Below are positions 18,078-27,584 of a DNA stretch of 64,000 bases, piece by piece. The first letter of the stretch is position 1, and every line of letters starts with the position of its first letter. The stretch is from an uncultured Muribaculaceae bacterium (lineage in GTDB: Bacteria; Bacteroidota; Bacteroidia; Bacteroidales; Muribaculaceae), in assembly GCA_910578395.1 (NCBI GenBank), contig CAJTPZ010000002.1, positions 62,242 to 126,241 of the forward strand. Direction: 5' to 3'. Below the pieces are notes generated by a model that was given only the letters and a program-made list of their open reading frames with translations, was not told where the DNA came from and made no database searches. Made by a program: the position numbers and the translations under genes.

Positions 18078-18293
18078 TTATTTCGTGTTAGGTTCTTCCT
18101 TATCGATATCCTTGACGTTATCCTCAATATCGGAAAGACCTTTCTTGAATGAACGTACACCCTTGCCGATACCATGCATCAACTCTGGAATCTTTTTACC
18201 ACCGAAAAGAAGCAGGATGATAACCAGAATAATAAGAATCTGAGGGCCGCCGATACGACTTAGAAACAGCGGTATGAAAAGTGCTATATTCAT
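18078..18293 (-). CDS. tatA: Sec-independent protein translocase TatA/E
   Basis: A 71-residue protein with one N-terminal membrane helix (residues 6-30), the Gly hinge and Phe-Gly motif (LLLFGGKKIPELM), an amphipathic helix and a charged tail. It forms the Tat pore with TatC. There is no tatB here, usual for Bacteroidetes, where TatA serves both roles. Confidence 0.96.
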   Translation of the reverse strand: MNIALFIPLFLSRIGGPQILIILVIILLLFGGKKIPELMHGIGKGVRSFKKGLSDIEDNVKDIDKEEPNTK

Positions 18294-18331
18294 CTTTTGT
18301 TTTGTGAGTTTTGTTTGGTTTAGTAGTGATG

Positions 18332-18339
18332 CAAAAATA
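18332..18339 (-). promoter_or_regulatory. Promoter -7 box of tatA-tatC
   Basis: On the minus strand TATTTTTG matches TAnnTTTG, 38 bp upstream of the tatA start, with a weak TTCG at a spacing of 19. Apart from this, 18294-18545 shows nothing recognisable. Confidence 0.45.
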
Positions 18340-18545
18340 ACATTCTATTGCGATAAAACGAAACAAAATATAGAAACAGCCGATATTATAACTTTTATTT
18401 CAGATATTTTTATTGAAAAGTTAAAAGGATCAGACACCACAAAACAGGTCAGTCCATATATCAAATCTTTTGAGTAACTTTACAAAACCAATTATCATTT
18501 TCATTTATTCAACAACATCATATTTTCTCTCTTCCATATCTTTAC

Positions 18546-21527
18546 ATGTCTATAAATCTGACACGAATCATACTGGCAGTTTTTCTGGCCACGATGCCAT
18601 TTGCAGGAGCCGATGCCAGACGTACCAGAAAAAAAACCGGCGCTCTTGAAATTGCACTGACAGAGGCTTACCGCAACTGGATACCTGCCTATACCAATGT
18701 AGCAGGCGTGATAGTAAAGTCAGCCCAGATAAACGAGTCAAACAAAACCGTCACCCTCACGTGTAACGACAGAGCTGGATTTCTACCCTACACAGAAGAA
18801 GATCTTGATTCATTGTATGAGGCACTTGCCGAGGCTCTTCCAGCCGACAAACGCGATTACACAATCAAGATAATTGTCGTGCGCACGCCAATAGAGCGCC
18901 TACTGCGCGGAGCATCGAAAAAGAATCCCGGCCCAAGTGAAACAAGACCGTTTGTCAGACGTCTTGACGAAACCGACTACGACAAAGGAATGACAGGCGC
19001 AAATCTGGCTATCTGGCCAAGTCACGGTCGCTATTATGAAAAACGCACTGACCGCTGGCAGTGGCAAAGGGGCAAGATCATGCAGACAGTCGAAGATCTG
19101 TATACTCCGGGGTATGTTTATCCGTTTCTGATCCCGATGCTTGAAAATGCCGGAGCCTACGTGCTGTGCCCACGCGAGCGCGACACCTCGCCTATTGAAA
19201 TCATAGTCGACCGCGACGGAGGAGCCGCATCAAGCGCCGGCTACGCAGAAAGGACCGGAAAGCACAAGTGGCATGACGGAACAGGAGCTGGGTTCGGTTT
19301 ACCGCGAGAGATACTCAGCGATGGAGAAAATCCATTCAAAGCGGGAAAATACCGTGCAGTTACAACTGTTGACCGCAAAGCCGAGTCATCGGCGGTAGAA
19401 TACTCGGCAGAGTTTCCAAAGCGCGGCACATACGCCATCTATGTGAGTTACGGAAGATCGGAACGTCCGGCCCACTCAGCACCCTACACCGTGCATGGTA
19501 TGGGAGGAGACTCGCATTTCTCCGTGAACCAATCCATGGGAGCCGGAACATGGGTTTACTTAGGAGATTTCGAGTTTGACAAAGGAATACAGAAAGTAGT
19601 CACACTCAGCAACATCTGCCCCGGAGCAAATGCCATACTAACGGCCGACGCAATAAAAATCGGAGGCGGAATGGGAAATATCGCCAGAGGTTCCGACAAA
19701 ACAGGCAGCAACGAGCCTCAGACGAGCGGCTATCCTCGTTTCTGCGAAGGAGCACGATACTTCATGCAGTGGTCGGGCATTCCAGACTCAATCTATTCAG
19801 TGTCGGACCACGTGTCGGACTATGCCGACGACTACAAAGGCCGAGGCCCATGGGTCAACTATATGAGCGGCGGATCATCGATGAACCCGGGCTGGAAAGG
19901 GCTCGGAATTCCCATTGACCTTTCAATGGGGTGGCACACCGATGCCGGACTTACATACGATGACAGCACAGTCGGGACACTCGCCATATACAGCACCGAC
20001 GGAGGAAAACCGGGTGGAGGCAGACGCTCCCGTCTCGCAGGGCGCGACCTCGCTGACTATGTAGTGACAACAGTCGTCAACGACATACGCGCCACTGTGG
20101 ACTCGACATGGACACGTCGTTCAATGTTTGACAAGAATTATGCAGAAGCCCGCACAAGCCGCGTTCCGGCATTTCTGCTTGAACTTCTGAGCCACCAGAA
20201 TTTTCCCGACATGAGGATCGGCCTTGACCCTACATTCAGATTCACTGTGGCAAGAGCCGTATACAAAGGACTGCTCTGGTATCTGGCCGAACGCGACAAC
20301 CGCATGTACATGATCCAGCCATTGCCTGTCAGCAAATTTTCTATCGGTCACGACCGTGACAACAAAGGCGTATATATGCTTACCTGGCAACCTACCGAAG
20401 ACCCGCTCGAACCTACTGCCGAGCCTGAGTGGTATGATGTGGAAATGCGATCGGGAAACGGAGCTTTTAAAAAAGTGGCCCGTGTGGAATTGCCGCGTTA
20501 TCAATTCAGGGGCGCTCGACCTGGCATGGTTTATTCATTCCGTATCACAGCCGGCAACTCCGGAGGCAAGAGCTTTCCATCGGAAGTCCTTTCCTTGGGA
20601 ACACCAAAGCAAACTAAAGGAGAAGAGGTAACAATCGTCAACGGATTCACCCGTGTAAGCGGACCTGACTGGTTTGACAACGGCGAGCAGGCCGGTTTCT
20701 CCGACGAAAAGGATCACGGCGTGGCTTATGTCAAAGACATCAGCTATACCGGCAGCCAATATGACTTTGACCGATATGCCGAATGGGTGAACGACGACCT
20801 CGGCGGCTTCGGTGCTTCGACCGACAACTATGAGACAATGGAGATAGCCGGCAACACAATGGACTACGTTGCTATGCACGGAGCGGCAATACTTGCAGCC
20901 GGATATCCGTTTGTGTCGGAAAGCCTGGACGCATTCACAAGCCCCCTTCGCGACCACCGCAACGGCGGAACAGTGGATCTCATTCTCGGCAAACAGAAAA
21001 CAATCGAGTTTATACCCGGGAAACGGAAATACGGAACATTCCCGGCAGAACTTCAGGAGGCACTGCGCCGCCACACCACATCGGGCGGAAGTGTGATAGC
21101 AAGCGGAAGCTATATTGTAAGCGACATGTGGAACAACACGTCGGCCGATTCAATAACCGCAGCAGCCGGAAGGAAATTCGCCAATGAAGTGCTTGGTGTG
21201 AGAATGTCTGACAAAGGCCGGGTAACCACAGAAAAAGCCCAAAGCACTCCCAACAAACTTCTGAAAGGCGAACCAATCAATCTGACGTTTGAAAAAGATA
21301 TCAATCCTGATTTCTATGCGGTGGAAAGTGTCGATGTTCTCGCACCTGCCGAAGGTCACAAAACAACCACACTGCTCACCTATCCCGACAACGGGGGTGT
21401 AGCCGGTATCATCAATCACAACAAGAACCATGACGTTGTAACCATAGGATTTCCTTTTGAAACAATACAGAATGCCGATGCGCGACAGCGTCTCATGGAA
21501 CTGATACTCAAATCTCTCAACCGATGA
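18546..21527 (+). CDS. Secreted amidase_3-like/golvesin-domain protein ('xanthan lyase' type)
   Basis: A 993-residue exported protein with a signal peptide (about 1-24). Residues ~150-620 carry an N-acetylmuramoyl-L-alanine amidase-like fold: candidate zinc ligands are the His in WPSHGRYY and the His in GWHTDAG, and a candidate catalytic Glu lies in LLELLSHQN. A golvesin/xanthan-lyase-type beta domain is inserted (about 270-380), a fibronectin III-like segment follows (about 640-715), and the remainder resembles a flavodoxin-like/glutamine-amidotransferase-like fold. It probably cleaves peptide from glycan in peptidoglycan or its fragments. It heads the seven-gene salvage cluster, and its stop overlaps the start of the next gene by 4 bp. 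Confidence 0.78.
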   Translation: MSINLTRIILAVFLATMPFAGADARRTRKKTGALEIALTEAYRNWIPAYTNVAGVIVKSAQINESNKTVTLTCNDRAGFLPYTEEDLDSLYEALAEALPADKRDYTIKIIVVRTPIERLLRGASKKNPGPSETRPFVRRLDETDYDKGMTGANLAIWPSHGRYYEKRTDRWQWQRGKIMQTVEDLYTPGYVYPFLIPMLENAGAYVLCPRERDTSPIEIIVDRDGGAASSAGYAERTGKHKWHDGTGAGFGLPREILSDGENPFKAGKYRAVTTVDRKAESSAVEYSAEFPKRGTYAIYVSYGRSERPAHSAPYTVHGMGGDSHFSVNQSMGAGTWVYLGDFEFDKGIQKVVTLSNICPGANAILTADAIKIGGGMGNIARGSDKTGSNEPQTSGYPRFCEGARYFMQWSGIPDSIYSVSDHVSDYADDYKGRGPWVNYMSGGSSMNPGWKGLGIPIDLSMGWHTDAGLTYDDSTVGTLAIYSTDGGKPGGGRRSRLAGRDLADYVVTTVVNDIRATVDSTWTRRSMFDKNYAEARTSRVPAFLLELLSHQNFPDMRIGLDPTFRFTVARAVYKGLLWYLAERDNRMYMIQPLPVSKFSIGHDRDNKGVYMLTWQPTEDPLEPTAEPEWYDVEMRSGNGAFKKVARVELPRYQFRGARPGMVYSFRITAGNSGGKSFPSEVLSLGTPKQTKGEEVTIVNGFTRVSGPDWFDNGEQAGFSDEKDHGVAYVKDISYTGSQYDFDRYAEWVNDDLGGFGASTDNYETMEIAGNTMDYVAMHGAAILAAGYPFVSESLDAFTSPLRDHRNGGTVDLILGKQKTIEFIPGKRKYGTFPAELQEALRRHTTSGGSVIASGSYIVSDMWNNTSADSITAAAGRKFANEVLGVRMSDKGRVTTEKAQSTPNKLLKGEPINLTFEKDINPDFYAVESVDVLAPAEGHKTTTLLTYPDNGGVAGIINHNKNHDVVTIGFPFETIQNADARQRLMELILKSLNR

Positions 21528-22948
21528 ACAAATTATTTCTCCCCTATCGACATGAGACCGACCGGCAACCGATAATCAGCCGATTGCAGGACGCGACAAT
21601 CGACGTTGAATTTCTTGACCCCGACAAACCGTTACGCTCTACAGCAATGATAAAGAGCATTGCCAACAATTGTAGCGGCGATTACACATTCATAATGCTC
21701 GGCGAGAATACTCTGATACCGGGGAGAGATTGTTTTTCCCGCATGGCAGCCATAGGCTCCGACACAGGAGCCGTGATGCTCTATGCCGACTATCGTCACC
21801 GCAACACCCAAGGAAAAACCACCGACTGCCAACTTATAGACAAGCAAGAAGGAGCATTGCGCGATGACTTTGATTTCGGCCAGCTTATAGCATTGAAAAC
21901 CGCATCTCTGCGTGAAGCAGTAGCGGAAATGACTTCGGAATATCGTGCGGCAGGATTCTATGACTTATGGCTAAGACTCAGCCGGTATGGAGAAATCGTA
22001 CATATCAACGAATATCTCTACACTATCGAAGAAAATACATCGTCAACCTCACATCACGAGGCCCAGTTTTCCTATGTAGATCCACGTAACCGCGCATCAC
22101 AGATCGAAATGGAGGAAGTATGCACAGCCTACTTGAAAGCAACAGGCGTATGGCTCGCTCCCGCATTCAAAGAAATCGATCTTGAGCAAGAAAAATTCGA
22201 CACAGAGGCCACTGTGATAATTCCGGTTAAAAACCGCTGCACAACCATCGGCGACGCACTTGAAAGCGCATTATCGCAAAAAACCGACTTCCCATACAAC
22301 GTGATTGTCGTGGACAATCACAGCAGCGACGGAACAACCGAGATTATCGACCGAATAGGTAAAACCCATAATAATCTCATCCACATCATACCTGACCGTG
22401 AGGATCTTGGTATAGGCGGTTGCTGGAATCTGGCCGCCCGACATGAGAAATGCGGCCGATATGCCTGTCAGCTCGACAGCGATGACGTATACTGCGACAG
22501 CAATGTGATAAGCCGTATAGTTCAGGAATTCCGCCGCCAGCAAGTGCCTATGATCATAGGCAGTTACCGTCTTACCGATTTCGACGGCCGCGAGCTGCCA
22601 CCGGGAGTGATCGACCATCGGGAATGGACACCCGACAATGGGCGCAACAACGCACTTCGCATCAACGGGCTTGGCGCACCCCGCTGTTTCTACACTCCCC
22701 TGCTACGGGAAATTGGGCTACCCAACACAAGCTACGGGGAGGACTATGCGATCGGGCTTCGAATCTCACGTGAATATCAGATAGGACGCATTTACGATGT
22801 TCTCTACAACTGCCGCCGCTGGGAAGGCAACAGCGATGCCGCTCCAAGCCGTGAGAAAATGAACGCCAACAACACCTACAAAGACAGACTACGCAGCTGG
22901 GAATTACAGGCTCGCCGCCGTCTCAACACCGAAAGAGAGGGAAAATGA
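21524..22948 (+). CDS. Glycosyltransferase family 2 protein with two GT-A-like halves
   Basis: A 474-residue protein. The C-terminal part (about 226-440) is a clear GT2 domain: TVIIPVKNRCTTIGDALESA opens the nucleotide-binding fold, VIVVDNHSSDGT follows, and QLDSDDVY supplies the DxD-like metal site. The N-terminal part (about 1-200) has the outline of a second, degenerate GT-A domain (GDYTFIMLGENTLIPG). It has no membrane segment. Start and stop overlap both neighbours by 4 bp (ATGA), implying strict translational coupling with the amidase-like gene and the DUF4922 gene. Acceptor and donor are unknown. Confidence 0.85.
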   Translation: MNKLFLPYRHETDRQPIISRLQDATIDVEFLDPDKPLRSTAMIKSIANNCSGDYTFIMLGENTLIPGRDCFSRMAAIGSDTGAVMLYADYRHRNTQGKTTDCQLIDKQEGALRDDFDFGQLIALKTASLREAVAEMTSEYRAAGFYDLWLRLSRYGEIVHINEYLYTIEENTSSTSHHEAQFSYVDPRNRASQIEMEEVCTAYLKATGVWLAPAFKEIDLEQEKFDTEATVIIPVKNRCTTIGDALESALSQKTDFPYNVIVVDNHSSDGTTEIIDRIGKTHNNLIHIIPDREDLGIGGCWNLAARHEKCGRYACQLDSDDVYCDSNVISRIVQEFRRQQVPMIIGSYRLTDFDGRELPPGVIDHREWTPDNGRNNALRINGLGAPRCFYTPLLREIGLPNTSYGEDYAIGLRISREYQIGRIYDVLYNCRRWEGNSDAAPSREKMNANNTYKDRLRSWELQARRRLNTEREGK

Positions 22949-23856
22949 ACCTGCTGCAAAAGATAGAATCATTGCGTGAGCAACAGATTGCATCCATAGC
23001 ACTGATGAGAGACAATTACCGCGCGCTAAACAGCATAGAGCACCGCGATTTTCATCTCGGACCAATGAAAGTGCGGGCAATCTATAATCCTGCACGTGTT
23101 ATCAGTTCTGCAGCAAAAGTCGATGCCGCGTCCATAGCCGCACGCCCATGCTTCCTCTGTACACAAAACCGGCTTGAAGGCCAGAGATCCGTACCCTTCC
23201 TTGACGGCAAGTATGACATTCTCGTAAACCCGTATCCCATATTTGACCATCACTACGTAATAGCCGCACACTCTCATGTGCGCCAGAAAATAGGCAGACG
23301 CATCACCGACATGTGGCAGCTTGCCAGTGAACTTGAAGGATATACTGTTTTTTACAACGGTCCTCGTTGTGGCGCTTCAGCACCGGACCACATGCATTTT
23401 CAAGCAGTAGCATCCACCGAGCTATCTCTTTGGAATGCACTGGACGCGACGTCACCAGAACATGTCGGCCAAACAGGCAATGCCGTTATGTCGAAAGCAA
23501 ACGGATTACCGATCTCTGTTTTTGTGATTGACTCGACTACCGCGGAAGATGCCTATAAGCTTGCAAATCTGTTATATCCGACATTTCCCATAGACAGTAA
23601 TGAGGAATGGGAACCCCGATTCAACATGTTAGCCACATCCACAGAGCAAGGGGTGAGAATAGCAGTTATTCCGCGTCCACGTCACAGACCATCGTTCTAT
23701 ACCTATGATCCAACCGATGAAAAGGGAATGACAGTAAGCCCCGCATCGATCGATGCTGCCGGTGTGCTCGTACTGCCGCGCCGGATTGATTTCAACCGGC
23801 TCGATGAAAAAACCATACTCTCAATCTATAACGAAACATGTGTCATGCCATGCTGA
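22945..23856 (+). CDS. DUF4922 protein, HIT/GalT-like nucleotidyltransferase fold
   Basis: A 303-residue cytoplasmic protein that I recognise as DUF4922. The CFLC pair (residues ~71-74) and the SAPDHMHFQ motif (about residues 149-157) resemble the zinc and His-x-His-x-Gln nucleotidyl-transfer motifs of galactose-1-phosphate uridylyltransferase and HIT-type phosphorylases. By that resemblance it may move a nucleotide to or from a sugar phosphate, but no substrate is established from sequence. It is translationally coupled to the glycosyltransferase upstream and overlaps the SpoIID-like gene downstream. Confidence 0.75.
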   Translation: MNLLQKIESLREQQIASIALMRDNYRALNSIEHRDFHLGPMKVRAIYNPARVISSAAKVDAASIAARPCFLCTQNRLEGQRSVPFLDGKYDILVNPYPIFDHHYVIAAHSHVRQKIGRRITDMWQLASELEGYTVFYNGPRCGASAPDHMHFQAVASTELSLWNALDATSPEHVGQTGNAVMSKANGLPISVFVIDSTTAEDAYKLANLLYPTFPIDSNEEWEPRFNMLATSTEQGVRIAVIPRPRHRPSFYTYDPTDEKGMTVSPASIDAAGVLVLPRRIDFNRLDEKTILSIYNETCVMPC

Positions 23857-24974
23857 ATAAAGAGCCCAAGGTGAGAGTGGGGATCATGACCGCTCCAATG
23901 ATCGAGGCAAGGTTTCTCGGCGGTGACAATGCCATGTTTGAGTTACCTGGAGTAACAATAGGAAAGAAATTTCACTGGGAAAGACAACAGACTCAACGTT
24001 TCGGCGGCGAGCTTGAAATCATGCGGCATCCCGACGGCACTCTGACAGCCATAAACATCATAGGCACAGAAGAATATCTGAAGAGTGTAATCGGTTCGGA
24101 AATGAGTGCGCAATCACCAATAGAGCTGCTTAAGGCCCATGCCGTGATATCGCGCAGCTGGTTGATGGCACAGATACGCCGCGATCTGAGACACAACGGC
24201 ACCCCGGTTTCCGATGCTGAAAACCGACGGAAAGAAGAGGGGGTAATCATCGATTGGCAGGACAGAGAGGACCACAGGGGCTTCGATGTGTGTGCCGACG
24301 ATCACTGCCAACGCTATCAGGGCATCGCGGAAACAGCATCACAAGAGCCTGCAGTAGAAGCAATCATGGCTACCAGAGGCGAAGTACTGACCTACAATAA
24401 CAAGATATGCGACACCCGGTTCTCTAAATGTTGCGGCGGGATAACAGAAGACTTTGCAGTATGCTGGGAACCGCGCCGACATCCTTATCTGACTTCCGTA
24501 GCAGACCCATATTGCGCAGAGGCAACCCCCGAGATACTTGAGCGCACCCTCAACGGATATGACCGTGAAGACTCTGCAACCTTCAGATGGACAACCGACT
24601 ATAAGGCTGGAGAACTTGAGGAACTACTAAAACAGCGCTCAGGAACCGACTTCGGAGAAATAACGGAGCTAAATGCACTCAGACGCGGTATGTCGGGACG
24701 AATATACCTGCTTGAGATAATCGGGACCCTCAACCGGCAAATCATAGGCAAGGAACTGACTATAAGAAGATGGCTCAGCAGAACGCATCTGAAAAGCTCC
24801 GCCCTTGAAGCCACCAGACGCAAGGACGGCGGATGGCATCTTGAAGGACGCGGATGGGGACACGGTGTAGGTCTCTGCCAGATTGGAGCCGCTGTAATGG
24901 CCTGCAAGGGATTCACCTACCAACAAATACTCAGCCACTACTATCCCGGCGCCATAATTGAAAAACTCTACTGA
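23850..24974 (+). CDS. SpoIID/LytB domain protein
   Basis: A 374-residue protein of the SpoIID family, which in sporulating bacteria is a lytic transglycosylase acting on denuded glycan strands. The family signature is clear (GTEEYLKSVIGSEMSAQSP then ELLKAHAVISRSWL), as is the C-terminal GRGWGHGVGLCQIGA block. An ATG at 23838 would add four residues; I prefer 23850, which overlaps the previous gene by 7 bp. No signal peptide is evident, odd for a wall hydrolase, so it may act on fragments inside the cell or be exported in another way. Confidence 0.87.
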   Translation: MLNKEPKVRVGIMTAPMIEARFLGGDNAMFELPGVTIGKKFHWERQQTQRFGGELEIMRHPDGTLTAINIIGTEEYLKSVIGSEMSAQSPIELLKAHAVISRSWLMAQIRRDLRHNGTPVSDAENRRKEEGVIIDWQDREDHRGFDVCADDHCQRYQGIAETASQEPAVEAIMATRGEVLTYNNKICDTRFSKCCGGITEDFAVCWEPRRHPYLTSVADPYCAEATPEILERTLNGYDREDSATFRWTTDYKAGELEELLKQRSGTDFGEITELNALRRGMSGRIYLLEIIGTLNRQIIGKELTIRRWLSRTHLKSSALEATRRKDGGWHLEGRGWGHGVGLCQIGAAVMACKGFTYQQILSHYYPGAIIEKLY

Positions 24975-24976
24975 AA

Positions 24977-26326
24977 ATGACCGATAGAACCAATCATGCC
25001 GACCGCCGCAGTCCGTGGATGTGGATCCCGACTCTATATATCGCCGAGGGTCTACCATACTTTGCCGTCAACACACTTGCTGTTGTGATGTACACACGCA
25101 TGGGTGTAGGGCTGACAGAAATGGCATTTTTCACCGGATGGCTCTATCTTCCCTGGGTGATCAAACCGTTCTGGAGTCCGTTTGTCGACATTTTCGGCAC
25201 ACGGCGCAACTGGGTAATAGCAATGCAGTTCTGTATCGGCATCAGCATGGCACTTGTGGCTTTGTGCCTTCCGCTGCCGTTTTTCTTTGCATCGACTCTT
25301 TCCGCTTTCTGGCTGATGGCCTTTTTCTCAGCCACGCACGATATCGCCGCCGACGGCTATTACATGCTCGCACTGACTCCCAAAGACCAGGCTGCCTATG
25401 TGGGTCTGCGCAACACATTCTACCGCATAGCGTCACTGATCGGACAAGGGGGTATGCTGTGGCTCGCAGGAGAGATGGAGGAACGCACAGACGGGAATAT
25501 ACCCTATGCCTGGTCTGTAACATTCGTCTCGCTGTCGGTCGTGTTTCTTGCCATATCGGTCTATCACACAGTAACGATGCCACGCCCGCACAGCGACCGC
25601 GTGACACGCCCCGGCGGAACCAGTGAAATTCTGCGTGAATTCGGTAATACATTCGCTACATTTTTCGGCAAACGCCATATTGTCACGGCAATAGCGTTCA
25701 TGCTGCTCTACCGCCTGGCCGAAGCGCTGATGCTGAAAGTGTCGGGGCCGTTTCTTCTCGCTCCGCTCGATGAGGGTGGACTTGGACTCAGCACCAAGGC
25801 TGTGGGCATCGCTACCGGAACAACCGGAGTTGCAGCATTGCTCGCAGGCGGCATCATCGGCGGCATCTGCATAGCGCGGCGCGGCCTCAGATACTGGCTC
25901 TGGCCTATGGCAATGGCTATCACACTGCCGGGCCTCGTCTACTGTTACATGGCTATGGCACAACCAAAGGATCCAATCATCATAAACGCATGTATCGGCT
26001 TCGAGCAGCTCGGCTATGGCTTCGGCTTCACAGCTTTCATGATGTATCTGATCTATTTCTGCGACGGTGAATACAAAACGTCACACTATGCTTTCTGCAC
26101 GGCGTTCATGGCACTTGGCATGATGCTGCCCGGTATGGCCGCCGGATGGATCCACGAGCAGGTGAGCCAACTTCACATCTTCGGCGATCAAGCCCAGGGC
26201 TATATAAACTATTTCTGGTTTGTAATGCTGTGCAGCGTTTCCACATACGCCGTGTGCGCTATGGTGAGAATAAACAGGACGGCATTTACAGGCAACGGCC
26301 ATAAAAATACAGACAACAGGGACTGA
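24977..26326 (+). CDS. AmpG-like MFS transporter (candidate MurNAc/muropeptide importer)
   Basis: A 449-residue, 12-helix major facilitator protein. The N-terminal block (WMWIPTLYIAEGLPYFAVNT) and the MPWVIKPFW-like stretch (YLPWVIKPFWSP) are typical of the AmpG branch, which imports anhydromuropeptides; a relative in Tannerella forsythia (MurT) imports N-acetylmuramic acid. Two bases separate it from both neighbours' coding ends. Placement between a SpoIID-like protein and NamZ/MurK-like enzymes supports import of cell-wall sugars. Confidence 0.85.
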   Translation: MTDRTNHADRRSPWMWIPTLYIAEGLPYFAVNTLAVVMYTRMGVGLTEMAFFTGWLYLPWVIKPFWSPFVDIFGTRRNWVIAMQFCIGISMALVALCLPLPFFFASTLSAFWLMAFFSATHDIAADGYYMLALTPKDQAAYVGLRNTFYRIASLIGQGGMLWLAGEMEERTDGNIPYAWSVTFVSLSVVFLAISVYHTVTMPRPHSDRVTRPGGTSEILREFGNTFATFFGKRHIVTAIAFMLLYRLAEALMLKVSGPFLLAPLDEGGLGLSTKAVGIATGTTGVAALLAGGIIGGICIARRGLRYWLWPMAMAITLPGLVYCYMAMAQPKDPIIINACIGFEQLGYGFGFTAFMMYLIYFCDGEYKTSHYAFCTAFMALGMMLPGMAAGWIHEQVSQLHIFGDQAQGYINYFWFVMLCSVSTYAVCAMVRINRTAFTGNGHKNTDNRD

Positions 26327-26328
26327 AT

Positions 26329-27582
26329 ATGATTAAAAAGATCCTTACTGCAATCGCAGCAACAGCACTCGCAGCAGCTTCGGTCGCTCAGGTGAGACCC
26401 GGTATAGAAGTGCTTGCAAACAGGAATTTTGAAGCGCTCAAAGGCAAGCGTGTAGGACTTATCACCAATCCCACTGGTGTCGACCACAACCTCCGCTCTA
26501 CAATCGATATACTGCACGAAGCACCTGAGGTGAACCTTGTGGCACTATTCGCACCTGAGCATGGAGTGAGAGGCGACCAACATGCCGGACTGAAAGTGAG
26601 CGACAGCCGCGACAAGGCCACAGGCGTAAAAGTATACTCGCTCTACGGTGCCAACCGGCGACCATCGGCAGCCATGCTATCAGATATCGACGTAATGGTC
26701 TATGACATACAGGACAACGGTTGCCGGTCGTACACATTCATCTCGACCCTCGGACTCTGCATGGATGCCTGCGCAAAAGCAGGCAAAGAGTTTTTAGTCC
26801 TTGACCGCCCGAATCCGGTCGGAGGTAAAGTCGAAGGACTAATTACCGAAGATGATTGCAAATCGTTTGTTTCGCAATTTCCGATCCCGTATCTTTACGG
26901 TCTGACTCCCGGCGAGCTCGCACTCTACCTCAACGGAGAGGGGTTGCTGGAGTCAGGCAAGACTGTGAACCTGAAAGTGATACCGATGGAAGGATGGCAC
27001 CGCAGCATGGACTACAGCGCGACAGGACTGCCGTGGGTGTTGCCGTCGCCCCATATCCCTACAGCCGAAACATCGCTCTACTACCCCGCAAGCGGCATTC
27101 TGGGCGAACTCGACTACATGTCGATAGGTGTCGGATATACCATGCCTTTCAGGTTGTTTGCCGCACCATGGATTACCGATGCAGCAGGACTCAGCGCCCG
27201 ACTTAACGCCCTGAATCTACCCGGAGTGAAGTTCCGTCCTATCCATTTCACTCCTTTCTACTCAATGGGACAAGGAAAACCATCGGCAGGAGTGGAGTGC
27301 TATATCACCGACCGTGAAGCCGCGACACTTACCCTTATCCAGTTTTATGTAGCACAGGAGACAGCTGAAATGTATCCCGCACACAAAATGCTCGAAGGAC
27401 GCGCGGCCTCACGTCTAAACATGTTTGACAAAGTCACAGGAAGCAAAAAAATAAGGACACTCTTCGGCAAGCGACACCGCGTCGAGGATATAGAAACTCT
27501 CTGGATGGGCGGATGTGACGCGTTCAAGTCCAAGAGCGCACCCTACAAACTATATAAAGATCACGACACTAATCAAAAATAG
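26329..27582 (+). CDS. namZ: Exo-beta-N-acetylmuramidase NamZ-like protein (DUF1343)
   Basis: A 417-residue exported protein: signal peptide about 1-20 (cleavage near SVAQ), then the DUF1343/GH171 domain, with diagnostic stretches GLITNPTGVDHN, FAPEHGVRGDQHAG and YDIQDNGCRSYTFIST. The family releases MurNAc from the non-reducing ends of peptidoglycan fragments. It starts 2 bp after the AmpG-like transporter and ends 2 bp before the kinase, linking release, uptake and phosphorylation. Confidence 0.9.
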   Translation: MIKKILTAIAATALAAASVAQVRPGIEVLANRNFEALKGKRVGLITNPTGVDHNLRSTIDILHEAPEVNLVALFAPEHGVRGDQHAGLKVSDSRDKATGVKVYSLYGANRRPSAAMLSDIDVMVYDIQDNGCRSYTFISTLGLCMDACAKAGKEFLVLDRPNPVGGKVEGLITEDDCKSFVSQFPIPYLYGLTPGELALYLNGEGLLESGKTVNLKVIPMEGWHRSMDYSATGLPWVLPSPHIPTAETSLYYPASGILGELDYMSIGVGYTMPFRLFAAPWITDAAGLSARLNALNLPGVKFRPIHFTPFYSMGQGKPSAGVECYITDREAATLTLIQFYVAQETAEMYPAHKMLEGRAASRLNMFDKVTGSKKIRTLFGKRHRVEDIETLWMGGCDAFKSKSAPYKLYKDHDTNQK

Positions 27583-27584
27583 CT

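Noticed and set aside
18078..18293. Missing tatB as evidence of a broken Tat system
   Set aside because: Two-component TatA-TatC systems are normal in Bacteroidetes.
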